Below, piece after piece: positions 16,806-27,100 of a stretch of 64,000 nucleotides of DNA. A program made the position numbers and the translations under genes. Under the pieces are notes generated by a model, which ran no database searches, had not been told where the DNA came from, and saw only the letters and a list, made by a program, of their open reading frames with translations. The DNA is from Flavobacteriales bacterium (GTDB lineage Bacteria > Bacteroidota > Bacteroidia > Flavobacteriales_C > GCA-002722245), in NCBI GenBank assembly GCA_002722245.1, contig PBLA01000014.1, positions 1-64,000 on the forward strand, given 5' to 3'. Numbering within the stretch: position 1 is the first letter of the stretch; the number at the start of each line of letters is the position of its first letter.

Positions 16806-19800
16806 ATGCCTTATTTTGTTCGAGGACCTCGTTGGTTCCTTATCGTATTTATTGTATTGTTTACATTTAGTTCTCAGAGTCAACTTTCCTTTTCTTTTGA
16901 AAATGTTACTGCATTCCCTAATTCGAATCAACCAAACACATTCAATGGTGATATCCGCATGTGTAATAATTCTGATCAAACTTTTCCTGGAAATTCATGG
17001 ATCAATATTGACATGATATGGCCAAGTTTAGTACCCGTTGATTTAGCTTATAATATTAAGGTTGTAAGTAATGGAAGTGCGTCATGTGATTCAAAGACAA
17101 TTTCTTTTCAGACAGATTGGGATGGATTAGCGTCTGGCGAGTGTATCGAATCCAAAGGTGTCAGTGGCGAGTATCAGGGCGCATTTGTGTTACCTCCATA
17201 TGGAATTACTTCAGAAGGAGATACTGTTTGGCAGGAATTCACAGCTACATCATATTACCCAACTGCAAATAATGCACGTAATTGGGAATTTAGTTTTGAT
17301 GCCGAGTGTCTAATACCTTCTCCTGGCTACATATGCTTAAATGAAGCTCAGCTTTCTGAATGGTCTGGTGGTTCAAATTTGGATTTAGCAGATGTTCGAG
17401 TACCAGAGAATAGGAAAAATTGGGCGATTGCTGCAGCGCACTCACAAAGTATGTTTACTAATATGATTGGTGCAGAAATAACAAGTATTGATTATTTTTT
17501 TGCCCAGGCAATCATTGAAGGAAGAATGGGTTGCGACGCAGGAATCATTACAGATCCATTAGATGACAATCCTATTAATTATCGGTCTATATCAAGTGCT
17601 GCAGGCTGTTTTCAGATTCTGCCAGATGGAATGAATCAGTTAAAGCAGTTTTACCCCAATTTATATGGTAGTTTATCTTCTCCAATTTTGGACTACAATG
17701 AAATTATCGCAGGTGATAATTTCGTTACTGCGGCCTTATCAAAGTCATTGTATGATGCTACTAGTTTTACGATCTGGGAAAAAATGAAATGCTGGAATCC
17801 GATTGATTTCTTTGATAATGCCAATGATCCTTATGCCGCTGAGGAGTTGCTCGCTTTTGCTTATCATGATGGTCCATTTGGCTCAGAGTCTATTTTAGAA
17901 AATATTTTCGATAACAATCGAACAACTTTCCTAACCAATACTAATTTAGCAACCCATTTAGCAAATTCATCAAGCTCAGTTGGTGTTGCATACGCAGAGA
18001 GAATGAGAAATAATTTGATGCAATTACAAGATAATTTTGCCATCGATCCATCTTTGGTTTCTCACGATGCTCAGGTGAATTGGGGAGGGTTAAATACTGG
18101 AAAGCCGGATCATCATGAGTACCATGGTTGTTATGACGAACCCATTTCATGGTCTGATTTTGAGGCGTACATTGAGGAGGCTGGAAAATTATTTTGGACA
18201 GCAGACTTGCAAGAGGTAAAAAGCAAAACTAAAATAGCTTTTGACGCAATAAATGGAGGTGGAGATGTTAACTTCACGGCATTAGGTGCAGTGATAGATG
18301 CGATGACTCTTGCTTTTCCCGCCTATTCTCCTGACAAAGGACTTGGAGAAACCTACAATGCCTCCTTGTGCGGTGCGCCTTCAATAAGTTTGCATTCTTG
18401 TGATCAAATTTGTCCAGGGGAAGATGCCGAAATATGGGTGAATTTCATGGGGCAACCTAATTTTTCAGCTGTTATACAATATGAAGATGGAACACTTTTT
18501 AATGTAGGTCCTACCATTCAGTCACCTTATATTTTAAGTGTGAATCAACCTGGCCAATATAAGGTGATAAGTTTTACAGATGCAACAGGAACAGTTTTTT
18601 TAAACTGTCACAACTCTTCTGTTGTAATTGAGCATGCAGGTGATGCTTTTGTTGAGTGGAATGATGAGAATACAGGCACTGATGGTTGTTCAACAGGTGA
18701 TTTAAAGTTAAACCTCACTGGTACAGGACCGTGGGAGGTTTTCTTTACGAAGAATGGAGGGAGTGCCCAAGTAATTTCTATTCCAGATAATACCCCATCA
18801 CCCTATATCGTAGACTACGAAATTCCTGTTGATGGCGACCAGTACATTTTAACTCGACTGGTTGCAGGAGGTTGTGATGTTGAGTTAAATGATACTATTT
18901 TATTTTGCACAGATTGTGTTCAACCGCAAATGGAAATTTTAACTCAAGATACAACAATCTGTAGTGGGGATACAGCCTTCTTAAAGATTCAGTTTAGTGG
19001 ATTGTCAAATTATGATTTGTACTATCGTATAAACGATATTTCATTTAGTTCAACTGATATTTCTAAAGACTATATTGAACTTCCAATTTGGGTAGAGGGG
19101 AGTGTGGTAATAGATTCTCTAAGGGATGATGCCTGTTTAAATGATACATTGACGCAAAGTCGATCAATAATAATAAATCCAATACCCACTGTGGATTTAG
19201 GTTCGGATACCACAATCTGTTCAGGTGTCATTGATTTTGATGCTGGAAATTCAGGTGCCGACTATTTGTGGAGCACTGGAGAAACAACGCAAACAATACA
19301 AAAAGGTAGTTCTGATCCTGGTCATTATTGGGTCGCTGTTACAAAAAATGGTTGTTCTGATACGGATTCAGTTCGTTTGGATATTTCTTCAGAATTAATC
19401 GTGGATTTAGGTGAGGATTTTGAAATTTGCACTGGAACCACCACTGAATTAGATGCAGGTTTTAGCTTCGGTTATACATATGTTTGGAATGGGCTAGTGA
19501 ATCAAAGTGAATCCACATATTTAACAGGAGAAGGAGAGGTCCGATTGGAAGTGTTTGATGATGAAGGATGTTCTGGAAAAGATACAATTGTTATTACTGA
19601 AGTTAATCCTTTGGTGATTGATTTAGGGAACGACACATCAATTTGTTTAGGCGATCAAGCTTTGACCTTTGGAATGAAATCCGGAAGAACAGATATTAGT
19701 GTGGTGAGTTGGCAGGATGGAAGTACTAAAGATTATTCTTATGCGAGTAATCAAGCGGGATGGTATTGGTTAGAGGTGGATAGTTCAGGTTGTTCTTACA

Positions 19801-21689
19801 GAGATTCGTTATTCTTGGTTGTTAATGATCTCCCAACGATGAGCTTGGGGCCTGATACATTTCTCTGTGAAGGCGCTTCTTCAATGATGAGGTTAAGCGG
19901 AGGAACTTTTTCAACGTATCAGTGGTTTGATGTGACCAATACAACGACAGAAAAATTAACTGAGGATGAATTTTTAGACCTATCAAAAGCTGGAAAGTAT
20001 GCTTTAGTGGTTAGTAATACGAATAGCTGTTTAAATAGCGATACAATTCAAATTATTGAAAAGAGAGCAAGTGTAATTGGATTAAATTCAGATACGACTA
20101 TTTGCCTTGGTGGCAGTGCAATTGTTTCTGTTCCAGAGTCCATAGCACAAACACCTGGAGCAACTTGGATATGGCTCAATGATAGCTCATCGAACTCAAG
20201 TATTACTATTTCAAACCAAACAGAAAGTGCATCGATAGCAGTTATTCTAAATTATACAAACTCTTTTGGCTGTATTTCAAAAGATACAACACTTGTTCAA
20301 GTAAGAAATGATTTACCAATTCAATTAAAAGATACGGCAATCTGCGAGGGAGAAAATATCATATTTAATTCTGGGTATCCAACATCTGGGTTTACTTTTA
20401 ATTGGCAAAATAATTCAACAAATAATAGTTTCGAAATAGAGCATGTGTTAGAAAGTGATGAAGGTCAAATTTCTATATCAATTATTAGTGATGAGGGATG
20501 TACAGGTGATACATCTATTGAACTTACAGTGAATAGAAAGCCTAATCCAATACTTTCAACAAACTCAATCTGTTCAGGTGAAAATCGAATTTTAGATCAT
20601 GGATTAGAAGATGTTGAAAGTATTTGGGATCATGGGGAAATAAATAATCCGATTACAGTATCAACTGGAGGTGTTTATCGTGTAAGAGTAGTTGATGAGA
20701 ACAATTGTGAGGATACAGCGAGTGTTTCAATAACGGAGTTTTCGCTACCGCCTTTGAATTTGCCTGCTGATCAACTCCTCTGCATTGGAGATTTGTATCG
20801 CTTGGGCACAGGCTTAAATGAAGAAACTTATTCTCATCAATGGTTTGGACTTATTTCTGACACAACTTCTGAAGTTTTAGTTTCAGAATCTGGAGAGTAT
20901 ATCGTGGAGGTTATGAATTTATCCACCTCTTGTACAGATTATGATACTGTTGTTTTTACTTTTTTGGATGTGCCAAATGTAGACTTGGGTCCTGATTTAA
21001 GTGTATGTGCGGGAGAAACTATTGAGCTAAGATCGATAAATAGCGATGTTAAAAATAATTTTAATTGGAATACAGGAGGCTCATCTGCTGCAATAAATGT
21101 AGAGGAAGGAGGTCTTTATTGGCTGGAGGTATCAAATAGCCAATGTTCCGATACGGATTCTTTAATGGTTTTTATTGAAAACTTTCCAATGTCATGGCTT
21201 CAAAATGATACGATTATTTGTTTCGATGATTTTGAAAATGGATTCACTCTAGATGCAGGAAGGACAGTTGGCGAAATCGAATGGAGTACAGGAGAGATGG
21301 GCAATGAGATTCAAATTTTTGAACCTGGTATTTTCACAGTAGAAATTTCAAATGACGCTGGTTGTAAAACCGAGGATAAAGTAGTCATAAAAAATGAATG
21401 CCCTGCTCGTATTTGGTTAGCTAATTCGTTTACGGTTGACGGTAATGGATTAAATGATCAATGGGAAATAAAAGGAACAGGAATTGAAGAGGTGAGTTTA
21501 TTGCTTTTTAATAGATGGGGTGAGCAGATTTGGGAGGGGAATGCACTCGGTGATTTCTGGGACGGAACCTATCAAGGGAATTTTGCGCAACAAGATGTTT
21601 ATGTATACAAGTTAACCTATTCTTATTTTAATTTAAATGCGTTACTTCAAACAAAAATGAGAATAGGTTACGTAAGTTTACTCAGGTAA
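16806..21689 (+). CDS. Giant secreted protein: transglycosylase-like region, Ig-like repeats, T9SS type B domain
   Basis: A 1627-residue exported protein with a signal peptide (about 1-28). An unassigned beta-rich domain occupies about 28-170. Residues about 200-500 resemble a lysozyme/lytic-transglycosylase fold, with candidate catalytic Glu in FFAQAIIEGRMG followed by SAAGCFQI, like the GLMQI motif. About eleven repeats of 75-90 residues with the pattern DTTICSG...LDAG...W(S)TG follow, typical of adhesin-like Ig/PKD repeats. The end is a gliding-motility-associated C-terminal domain (NGLNDQWEIKG, FNRWGEQIWEG, VYVYKL), the T9SS type B sorting signal. It probably binds and cuts glycan at the cell surface; the enzyme activity is inference. 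Confidence 0.8.
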   Translation: MPYFVRGPRWFLIVFIVLFTFSSQSQLSFSFENVTAFPNSNQPNTFNGDIRMCNNSDQTFPGNSWINIDMIWPSLVPVDLAYNIKVVSNGSASCDSKTISFQTDWDGLASGECIESKGVSGEYQGAFVLPPYGITSEGDTVWQEFTATSYYPTANNARNWEFSFDAECLIPSPGYICLNEAQLSEWSGGSNLDLADVRVPENRKNWAIAAAHSQSMFTNMIGAEITSIDYFFAQAIIEGRMGCDAGIITDPLDDNPINYRSISSAAGCFQILPDGMNQLKQFYPNLYGSLSSPILDYNEIIAGDNFVTAALSKSLYDATSFTIWEKMKCWNPIDFFDNANDPYAAEELLAFAYHDGPFGSESILENIFDNNRTTFLTNTNLATHLANSSSSVGVAYAERMRNNLMQLQDNFAIDPSLVSHDAQVNWGGLNTGKPDHHEYHGCYDEPISWSDFEAYIEEAGKLFWTADLQEVKSKTKIAFDAINGGGDVNFTALGAVIDAMTLAFPAYSPDKGLGETYNASLCGAPSISLHSCDQICPGEDAEIWVNFMGQPNFSAVIQYEDGTLFNVGPTIQSPYILSVNQPGQYKVISFTDATGTVFLNCHNSSVVIEHAGDAFVEWNDENTGTDGCSTGDLKLNLTGTGPWEVFFTKNGGSAQVISIPDNTPSPYIVDYEIPVDGDQYILTRLVAGGCDVELNDTILFCTDCVQPQMEILTQDTTICSGDTAFLKIQFSGLSNYDLYYRINDISFSSTDISKDYIELPIWVEGSVVIDSLRDDACLNDTLTQSRSIIINPIPTVDLGSDTTICSGVIDFDAGNSGADYLWSTGETTQTIQKGSSDPGHYWVAVTKNGCSDTDSVRLDISSELIVDLGEDFEICTGTTTELDAGFSFGYTYVWNGLVNQSESTYLTGEGEVRLEVFDDEGCSGKDTIVITEVNPLVIDLGNDTSICLGDQALTFGMKSGRTDISVVSWQDGSTKDYSYASNQAGWYWLEVDSSGCSYRDSLFLVVNDLPTMSLGPDTFLCEGASSMMRLSGGTFSTYQWFDVTNTTTEKLTEDEFLDLSKAGKYALVVSNTNSCLNSDTIQIIEKRASVIGLNSDTTICLGGSAIVSVPESIAQTPGATWIWLNDSSSNSSITISNQTESASIAVILNYTNSFGCISKDTTLVQVRNDLPIQLKDTAICEGENIIFNSGYPTSGFTFNWQNNSTNNSFEIEHVLESDEGQISISIISDEGCTGDTSIELTVNRKPNPILSTNSICSGENRILDHGLEDVESIWDHGEINNPITVSTGGVYRVRVVDENNCEDTASVSITEFSLPPLNLPADQLLCIGDLYRLGTGLNEETYSHQWFGLISDTTSEVLVSESGEYIVEVMNLSTSCTDYDTVVFTFLDVPNVDLGPDLSVCAGETIELRSINSDVKNNFNWNTGGSSAAINVEEGGLYWLEVSNSQCSDTDSLMVFIENFPMSWLQNDTIICFDDFENGFTLDAGRTVGEIEWSTGEMGNEIQIFEPGIFTVEISNDAGCKTEDKVVIKNECPARIWLANSFTVDGNGLNDQWEIKGTGIEEVSLLLFNRWGEQIWEGNALGDFWDGTYQGNFAQQDVYVYKLTYSYFNLNALLQTKMRIGYVSLLR
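18930..21395 (+). repeat. Eleven Ig-like protein repeats in the giant secreted protein
   Basis: Each repeat opens with D-T-x-I-C-x-G (variants DTTICSG, DFEICTG, DTFLCEG, DLSVCAG) and carries a tryptophan-glycine strand about 30 residues on. DNA identity between units is low, so the array is old. Boundaries are approximate. Confidence 0.75.
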
Positions 21690-21736
21690 GGACTTCCTTA
21701 ACGTTAATTTAATTTTCCAGTTCTATTCAAAACTGT

Positions 21737-21744
21737 TAGTTTTG
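21737..21744 (+). promoter_or_regulatory. -7 box for the phosphohexomutase gene
   Basis: TAGTTTTG, a perfect TAnnTTTG match, ends 16 bases before the ATG at 21761. Confidence 0.5.
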
Positions 21745-21760
21745 CTTCAAAATATACGAA

Positions 21761-23167
21761 ATGACTCAGATTAAATTCGGAACAGACGGATGGAGAGCAA
21801 TTATTGCGAAGGAATATACTGTTGAAAATGTAGCTCGGGTAAGTTTAGCAACTGCCAACTGGTTAAATGATAAGTTTGAAAATCCAACTGCAGTAATTGG
21901 TTATGACTGCAGGTTTGGAGGGAAAATGTTTGCTGAAACTTCTGCAAAGGTTCTTGCTTCAAATGGCGTAAAAGTATTTTTGTCTTCAGAGTTTGCATCA
22001 ACTCCAATGGTGTCTTTGGGAGTTGTGAAAAAGGAAACCTCTGTTGGTATTGTAATTACAGCTTCACATAATCCACCTGAATACAATGGATTTAAGCTTA
22101 AAGGAAGCTATGGGGGGCCTATGTTAACACAAGATGTTAATGAGATTGAAGCTATGATTCCTGAAGTTTCTCATTTTGATGTGGATATGTCTATGCAGCC
22201 TTATCTTGATAACTCATTAATTGAATATCTTGATCTTGAGGATATGTATATTAAGCATGCTGAGGCTAGTTTTGACTTAGATGCGATACGAAACTCTGAT
22301 CTGAATTTTGCTTATGATGCGATGTACGGCGCAGGAAGAGAAGTTATGAGAAAACTACTTCCTGACTTAACATTTCTTCATACTGATGACAATCCAGGTT
22401 TTGAAGGAGTTGCTCCTGAACCCATTTTAAGAAATTTAGGAGAGATGGCTGAGGTAATTAAGTTATCTGAAAACATAGATTGTGCAGTAGCAACTGATGG
22501 AGATGCCGATCGTATTGGTTTATTTGATTCTGCGGGTAACTTTGTAGATGCTCATCATATTATTTTACTTTTAATTAAGTACTTGAAGGAGGAGAAAAAT
22601 TACTCTGGAAAAGTGATCACAGCATTTAGTTGTTCTGAAAAAGTAGGTAAATTATGTAAGCATTATGGAATGGAGCAAATTACCACCAAAATTGGTTTTA
22701 AATATGTGTGTGAATTTCTTTTAAACGGGTCTTTTCTTCTTGGTGGAGAAGAGTCTGGAGGAATGGCTATTCAGGGACATATTCCAGAAAGAGATGGTGT
22801 TTGGATTGGATTAACGATATGGGAATACATGGCTAAAAGTGGTAAAACACTTGAGCAGTTAATCGATGAAGTTTATGGTATTGTAGGATCCTTTGCTTTT
22901 GAAAGAATAGATCTTCATTTAACCGAAGCTCAAAAGCAAGAAGTTATGGCTAGCTGTGCCTCTGGGGCAATTAAAGAGTTGGCAGGTAGGGCTATTGCTC
23001 GAGTTGATCAAACGGATGGATATAAGTTTTTCTTTAATGAGGATGAGTGGTTAATGATTCGTCCTTCAGGGACTGAACCGGTATTAAGAACTTATTGTGA
23101 GTCAACCTCCAGTGATGTTGCTATCTCGATATTAAAAGAAACACATAAACAATTACTTAATCAGTGA
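21761..23167 (+). CDS. Phosphoglucomutase/phosphomannomutase family protein
   Basis: A 468-residue alpha-D-phosphohexomutase that interconverts hexose 1- and 6-phosphates, supplying sugar nucleotides or glycogen metabolism. All four family loops are present: the phosphoserine loop TASHNPPEYNG with Ser102, metal-binding DGDADRIG near 243, the sugar-specificity loop GGEESGG, and phosphate-binding RPSGTEPVLRTY near the C-terminus. Whether glucose or mannose is preferred cannot be told. Its stop is followed within 25 bases by a strong terminator that also encodes the start of the next gene. Confidence 0.93.
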   Translation: MTQIKFGTDGWRAIIAKEYTVENVARVSLATANWLNDKFENPTAVIGYDCRFGGKMFAETSAKVLASNGVKVFLSSEFASTPMVSLGVVKKETSVGIVITASHNPPEYNGFKLKGSYGGPMLTQDVNEIEAMIPEVSHFDVDMSMQPYLDNSLIEYLDLEDMYIKHAEASFDLDAIRNSDLNFAYDAMYGAGREVMRKLLPDLTFLHTDDNPGFEGVAPEPILRNLGEMAEVIKLSENIDCAVATDGDADRIGLFDSAGNFVDAHHIILLLIKYLKEEKNYSGKVITAFSCSEKVGKLCKHYGMEQITTKIGFKYVCEFLLNGSFLLGGEESGGMAIQGHIPERDGVWIGLTIWEYMAKSGKTLEQLIDEVYGIVGSFAFERIDLHLTEAQKQEVMASCASGAIKELAGRAIARVDQTDGYKFFFNEDEWLMIRPSGTEPVLRTYCESTSSDVAISILKETHKQLLNQ

Positions 23168-23184
23168 ATTGTGTAACGTTTAGA

Positions 23185-24102
23185 ATGATAAGTCCGATTT
23201 ATTTTTTAATCGGACTTTTTTTTGTTTCCAAAAATAGTGAGGGACAATTGGAAACTATTTTTAAACAAAAAGATAGTGTTTCTATCTCTAGAGTAGTGGC
23301 TTTAGGCACAGGAGTGGGGCTAGGAAGTGCAGCTTCACTTTATATCATAAACAAGAATTGGTATAGTAATTATCAGAGGGTGCCTTTTCATTTTTTTAAT
23401 GATAACAAGGATTGGTTGTTTATGGATAAGGCAGGCCATGCTTTGTCATCTTATTATGGAGGGTATTATGGATACAATGCATGTAAATGGGCTGGGGTGT
23501 CGGAGAAAAAATCTATTTTGATTGGAGGAATGTATGGGTTTAGTTTTTTGCTCATTACCGAAACTATGGATGGTTTTTCATCAACTTGGGGTGCCTCAAC
23601 GGGAGATGTAATTGCAAATGGTATAGGTTTAACATTGTTTTCTGTCCAACAACTTTTAATAAAAAATCAAGTTTTCACCCCTAAATTTTCATATTGGCCA
23701 ACGCAATTTGCTCAATATAGACCCAATGTTTTAGGTGATAATCACTGGAATAGATGGTTAAAAGATTATAATGGTCAAATCTATTGGCTATCTTTTTCGT
23801 TGGCTGATCTGAAAGTATCAGAAAGTTATTTTCCAAAATGGCTTTCTTTAGCAGTCGGTTACAGTGGAGATGGCATGTTAGGAGGGAGTGAAAATCCTCA
23901 ATTTAACGAGCAAGGCGTATTATTGCCTGAATTTGACCGAAATCCTGAATTTTTTCTATCCTTAGATATTAATTTTCAAAATATTCAAACCAAATCTAAA
24001 TTGTTGAATACATGCATCAAAGGATTGTCTTTTATTAAAATACCCTTTTCATCAATAAGTTTAAAAGGTTCTAAAGTCTCATTTAATCCGCTTACTTATT
24101 GA
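23185..24102 (+). CDS. DUF2279 family protein
   Basis: A 305-residue predicted exported protein of family DUF2279, common in Bacteroidetes and of unknown function. A short hydrophobic N-terminus (about 1-20) acts as signal peptide. The conserved core follows, with the W..MDKAGHALSSYY pattern, hydrophobic segments, and GASTGDVIANGIG. A GTG at 23164 overlapping the previous stop is in frame, but ATG 23185 gives the better signal peptide. The first 13 codons coincide with a rho-independent terminator. It is convergent with porU, 4 bases apart. Confidence 0.75.
   Translation: MISPIYFLIGLFFVSKNSEGQLETIFKQKDSVSISRVVALGTGVGLGSAASLYIINKNWYSNYQRVPFHFFNDNKDWLFMDKAGHALSSYYGGYYGYNACKWAGVSEKKSILIGGMYGFSFLLITETMDGFSSTWGASTGDVIANGIGLTLFSVQQLLIKNQVFTPKFSYWPTQFAQYRPNVLGDNHWNRWLKDYNGQIYWLSFSLADLKVSESYFPKWLSLAVGYSGDGMLGGSENPQFNEQGVLLPEFDRNPEFFLSLDINFQNIQTKSKLLNTCIKGLSFIKIPFSSISLKGSKVSFNPLTY
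23190..23223 (+). terminator. Terminator overlapping the first codons of the DUF2279 gene
   Basis: Perfect 10-base-pair stem AAGTCCGATT / AATCGGACTT (23190-23199 with 23208-23217), an 8-base loop and an unbroken run of eight T residues. It lies downstream of the phosphohexomutase gene but wholly inside the next coding sequence. Confidence 0.8.
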
Positions 24103-24106
24103 AAGG

Positions 24107-27100
24107 CTAACGCAGTAGAACAAGCTTTTCAATAACTTCTTCCTTATCACCATTTGCATTGATTACACGTACTTTGTATACATAAACTCCTCTTCCAATT
24201 GGCGAACCAAAATCATCTAAGCCGTCCCATTGAACAGGGCCAATTCTGGTAGACGTGGCATCAAAACTATCGGAAATGGTTTTGATCAACTTACCAGAAA
24301 TAGTGTATATTTCAATTGTTATATCTAATACATCATTGGTTTGATTATGCTCAAAATAAAAACCAGTTGAAGTAGTGAATGGGTTAGGGTAATTTAACAC
24401 GTTAGTTAAGGCAAGTTGAGGGTTGTTTTCGATGATAAATTCTGTATACGCTTTTGACGAATTGTTTTGGTTATCGAACACTTTAAAAACGAGGCTATGT
24501 CTGCCTTCATCCAGCTCTTCAAGGGGGAAAATAATTTCACCTTTTTGATAAGTGCTTTTTGAAGGTTGATAATATTGGTTGAGTAAGAAATTTAAATCAG
24601 ATCGTTCATCAATGATCAAAGTAATATCTTTACCTACATCATTTGGTATAATATTAATACCACTTGAATCAAATAAGTCAGCAATGAAAATGGGGGAGGA
24701 GGATACTTTATCTCCAAATGCGAATAATGAATCATCTAGATGGATGTTAATTTCTGGTCCATTTCGATCAATTGATGCATTTTTAGCAGTTCCTCCAATT
24801 ACAATCGACTCATTGTTTCCCGAGGCATCACCTAAAATAGAGTCCACAGCATAAAAGCTAAAACGAGCAAAACCATAGTTTTGACGTGTGTCTTTAGGAA
24901 TATAAATTTGACTCTTAAATCGGCCATTTTCAACAAAAGCTTTTCCTTTAAACAGAATGTCTTCTTGACTGGCATAAGTGAAAGGGCCGGCAGTTTGATC
25001 ATCACCAAGAGTTGTAATCTCTTTCTCTTTGTCAAAAAGAGTGATATCTATCCAACCATTAAATTCATTGACAGTTGAACCAAATAAATTTTCGATATGA
25101 CCAAAAATTTCAGGAGAAGATAACGCCTTTATACTGTCATTGTTTTCACTATTCACAAGGCTATCTAATTGTACTTTATAAAGTGGAACGGCAAGTTTTA
25201 TTGCTGGATCACCTAATAATGTGAAATTTCGATCATTAACGCCTCCATTATTTTCAACTTTTGTTTTTCTGAATAAATCACCTATTGTGATTTTTCCGTC
25301 TTTAATAGAGGCATCAAGTACCTTATAAAATGTTTCGTTTAATCGGAAATTAGGAATAGAGAAAACCAACCTCACGGTCGTAAACAAAGCGATTGCTCCG
25401 CCTTCTGGTTGAAGCAGTAATCGTTCCCCGGCACTCACATTCTCTGGATTGTCAAACCTGCTGAATTCGCATGTTGCTGTCATAAACAAAGGAAGTTTAT
25501 TCCTGTTTTTCATGTCCGAAATATCCTTCAACAGAAAAATTCGCTCGGACGTCCAGCCTCTCTCTCCTCCATGACCGGTGTAATTTGCAATGAGTGCACC
25601 GTTGTGAAGTTGTTGGATTAATTTTTCGTTAGCAATTGGCGATATTTTTCCAAGGCTTGAAGCCTCTTGAGGGTATGCGTCTAGAAAAATCTTTTTTGCA
25701 TTGAAGTTGCGAATTGTGGAGTCCACGCGTTGGGATAAACTATTGGATTGACGCATATGTTCATTAAAATCTTCGTCATCAGCAATAAATAAAATGTCAT
25801 TTCTCCAAGAACCTTTTGAGGAAAGAAGTGTTTGCTCTTTCTCTTTAATTAATTCTGAAAATTGGTATTCATCATAATATTCGTAAATTTTGTCAATGAT
25901 TAATTTCGCTTGATTTTCATTTTCAACGGGTAATCTTCCTACTGCAATATCAAGTAAATCACCGTTCAAATACTCTCCCTCACCTTGGTCTAATAAACCA
26001 TAAAAGTCATCGGTCACATATGAGCTTGTTAACTTAATTGAATTGATTGATTGGAAGGTAGGGATGGGATTAGTATTATTAGTTATTCTGTTTTTAGGAT
26101 CATAACTTCCTTCTCCCATTAAGAGAACGTATTGCAAAGAATCGGCTGTTTCATTTCCCTTTTTATACAATAACTGAATGAAATTTCTAATTCCAGAAGC
26201 CTCCGGTCGTCCGCAGGAAAATTCATTAAAGATTTCCTCTACAAAAAACAATTGCCCTGACAGTTGATCTCTTCTGGTATGCAAATCAATTAGTCTTTGC
26301 GCTTCTAATTTAAATTCAGGAGTTGTTATAATAATGTAATTAGAGGGAGAAGAATTGTGTAAATTTTGGTTAGGAACGTGGCTTACAAAATCAGGAGATG
26401 GATAGTTTTTATTTTCTACAATAATGAATTTTTTTACAGTGTCAATCAAGGAAACAAATGTAAATCCTGAGTCATCGTTGATTGTAGGGATTGAAGAAAC
26501 ATTAAAAAGATTGCTTATATCCCAAACGTCAATATTATTGAGATCGGATTTCACATGAATTTTAGTATTTAAATCAGTAGGAGTAAAAAGCGAAATCGTC
26601 CTTTTGTTGTGTTTAGTAGAGATTCGCTCAACGTAGTTCACGGTTAGATAATCTAACCAAGCCAGCGGATTACTTTCTTGATGATAATATAGTTTTAAAT
26701 TTACGGAGTCATCATTAAATTCATATTGTGGAAGCGTGACTTCTTTCGTGGAGAATTTCACATAATCATTATAATATACAGAACTGACTTTGTTCATTTT
26801 AGCCACGCTAATAGTATCTTTCTCCAATAAAACGGATATTTTATTATCCAAAAGTTGACTGCTTCGCGAGCACACTCTATACTTAACCTTTAAATCCTTA
26901 TTAGATAAAGGGGGGCTTATTGGAAATGATAATTCAATTGGATTTTTCGTAAAAGGATCACCAATCCAATCTCTTCCACTCCTTATAAAATTGGTTTGCT
27001 CTATTTCATGATGAAAATAGTGCTCACAGTCATATATTGTTGTTTCCTCAGGGAGCGTGTTTTCATTATTAACTACCTTATTTGATGTAGCGTCAATATT

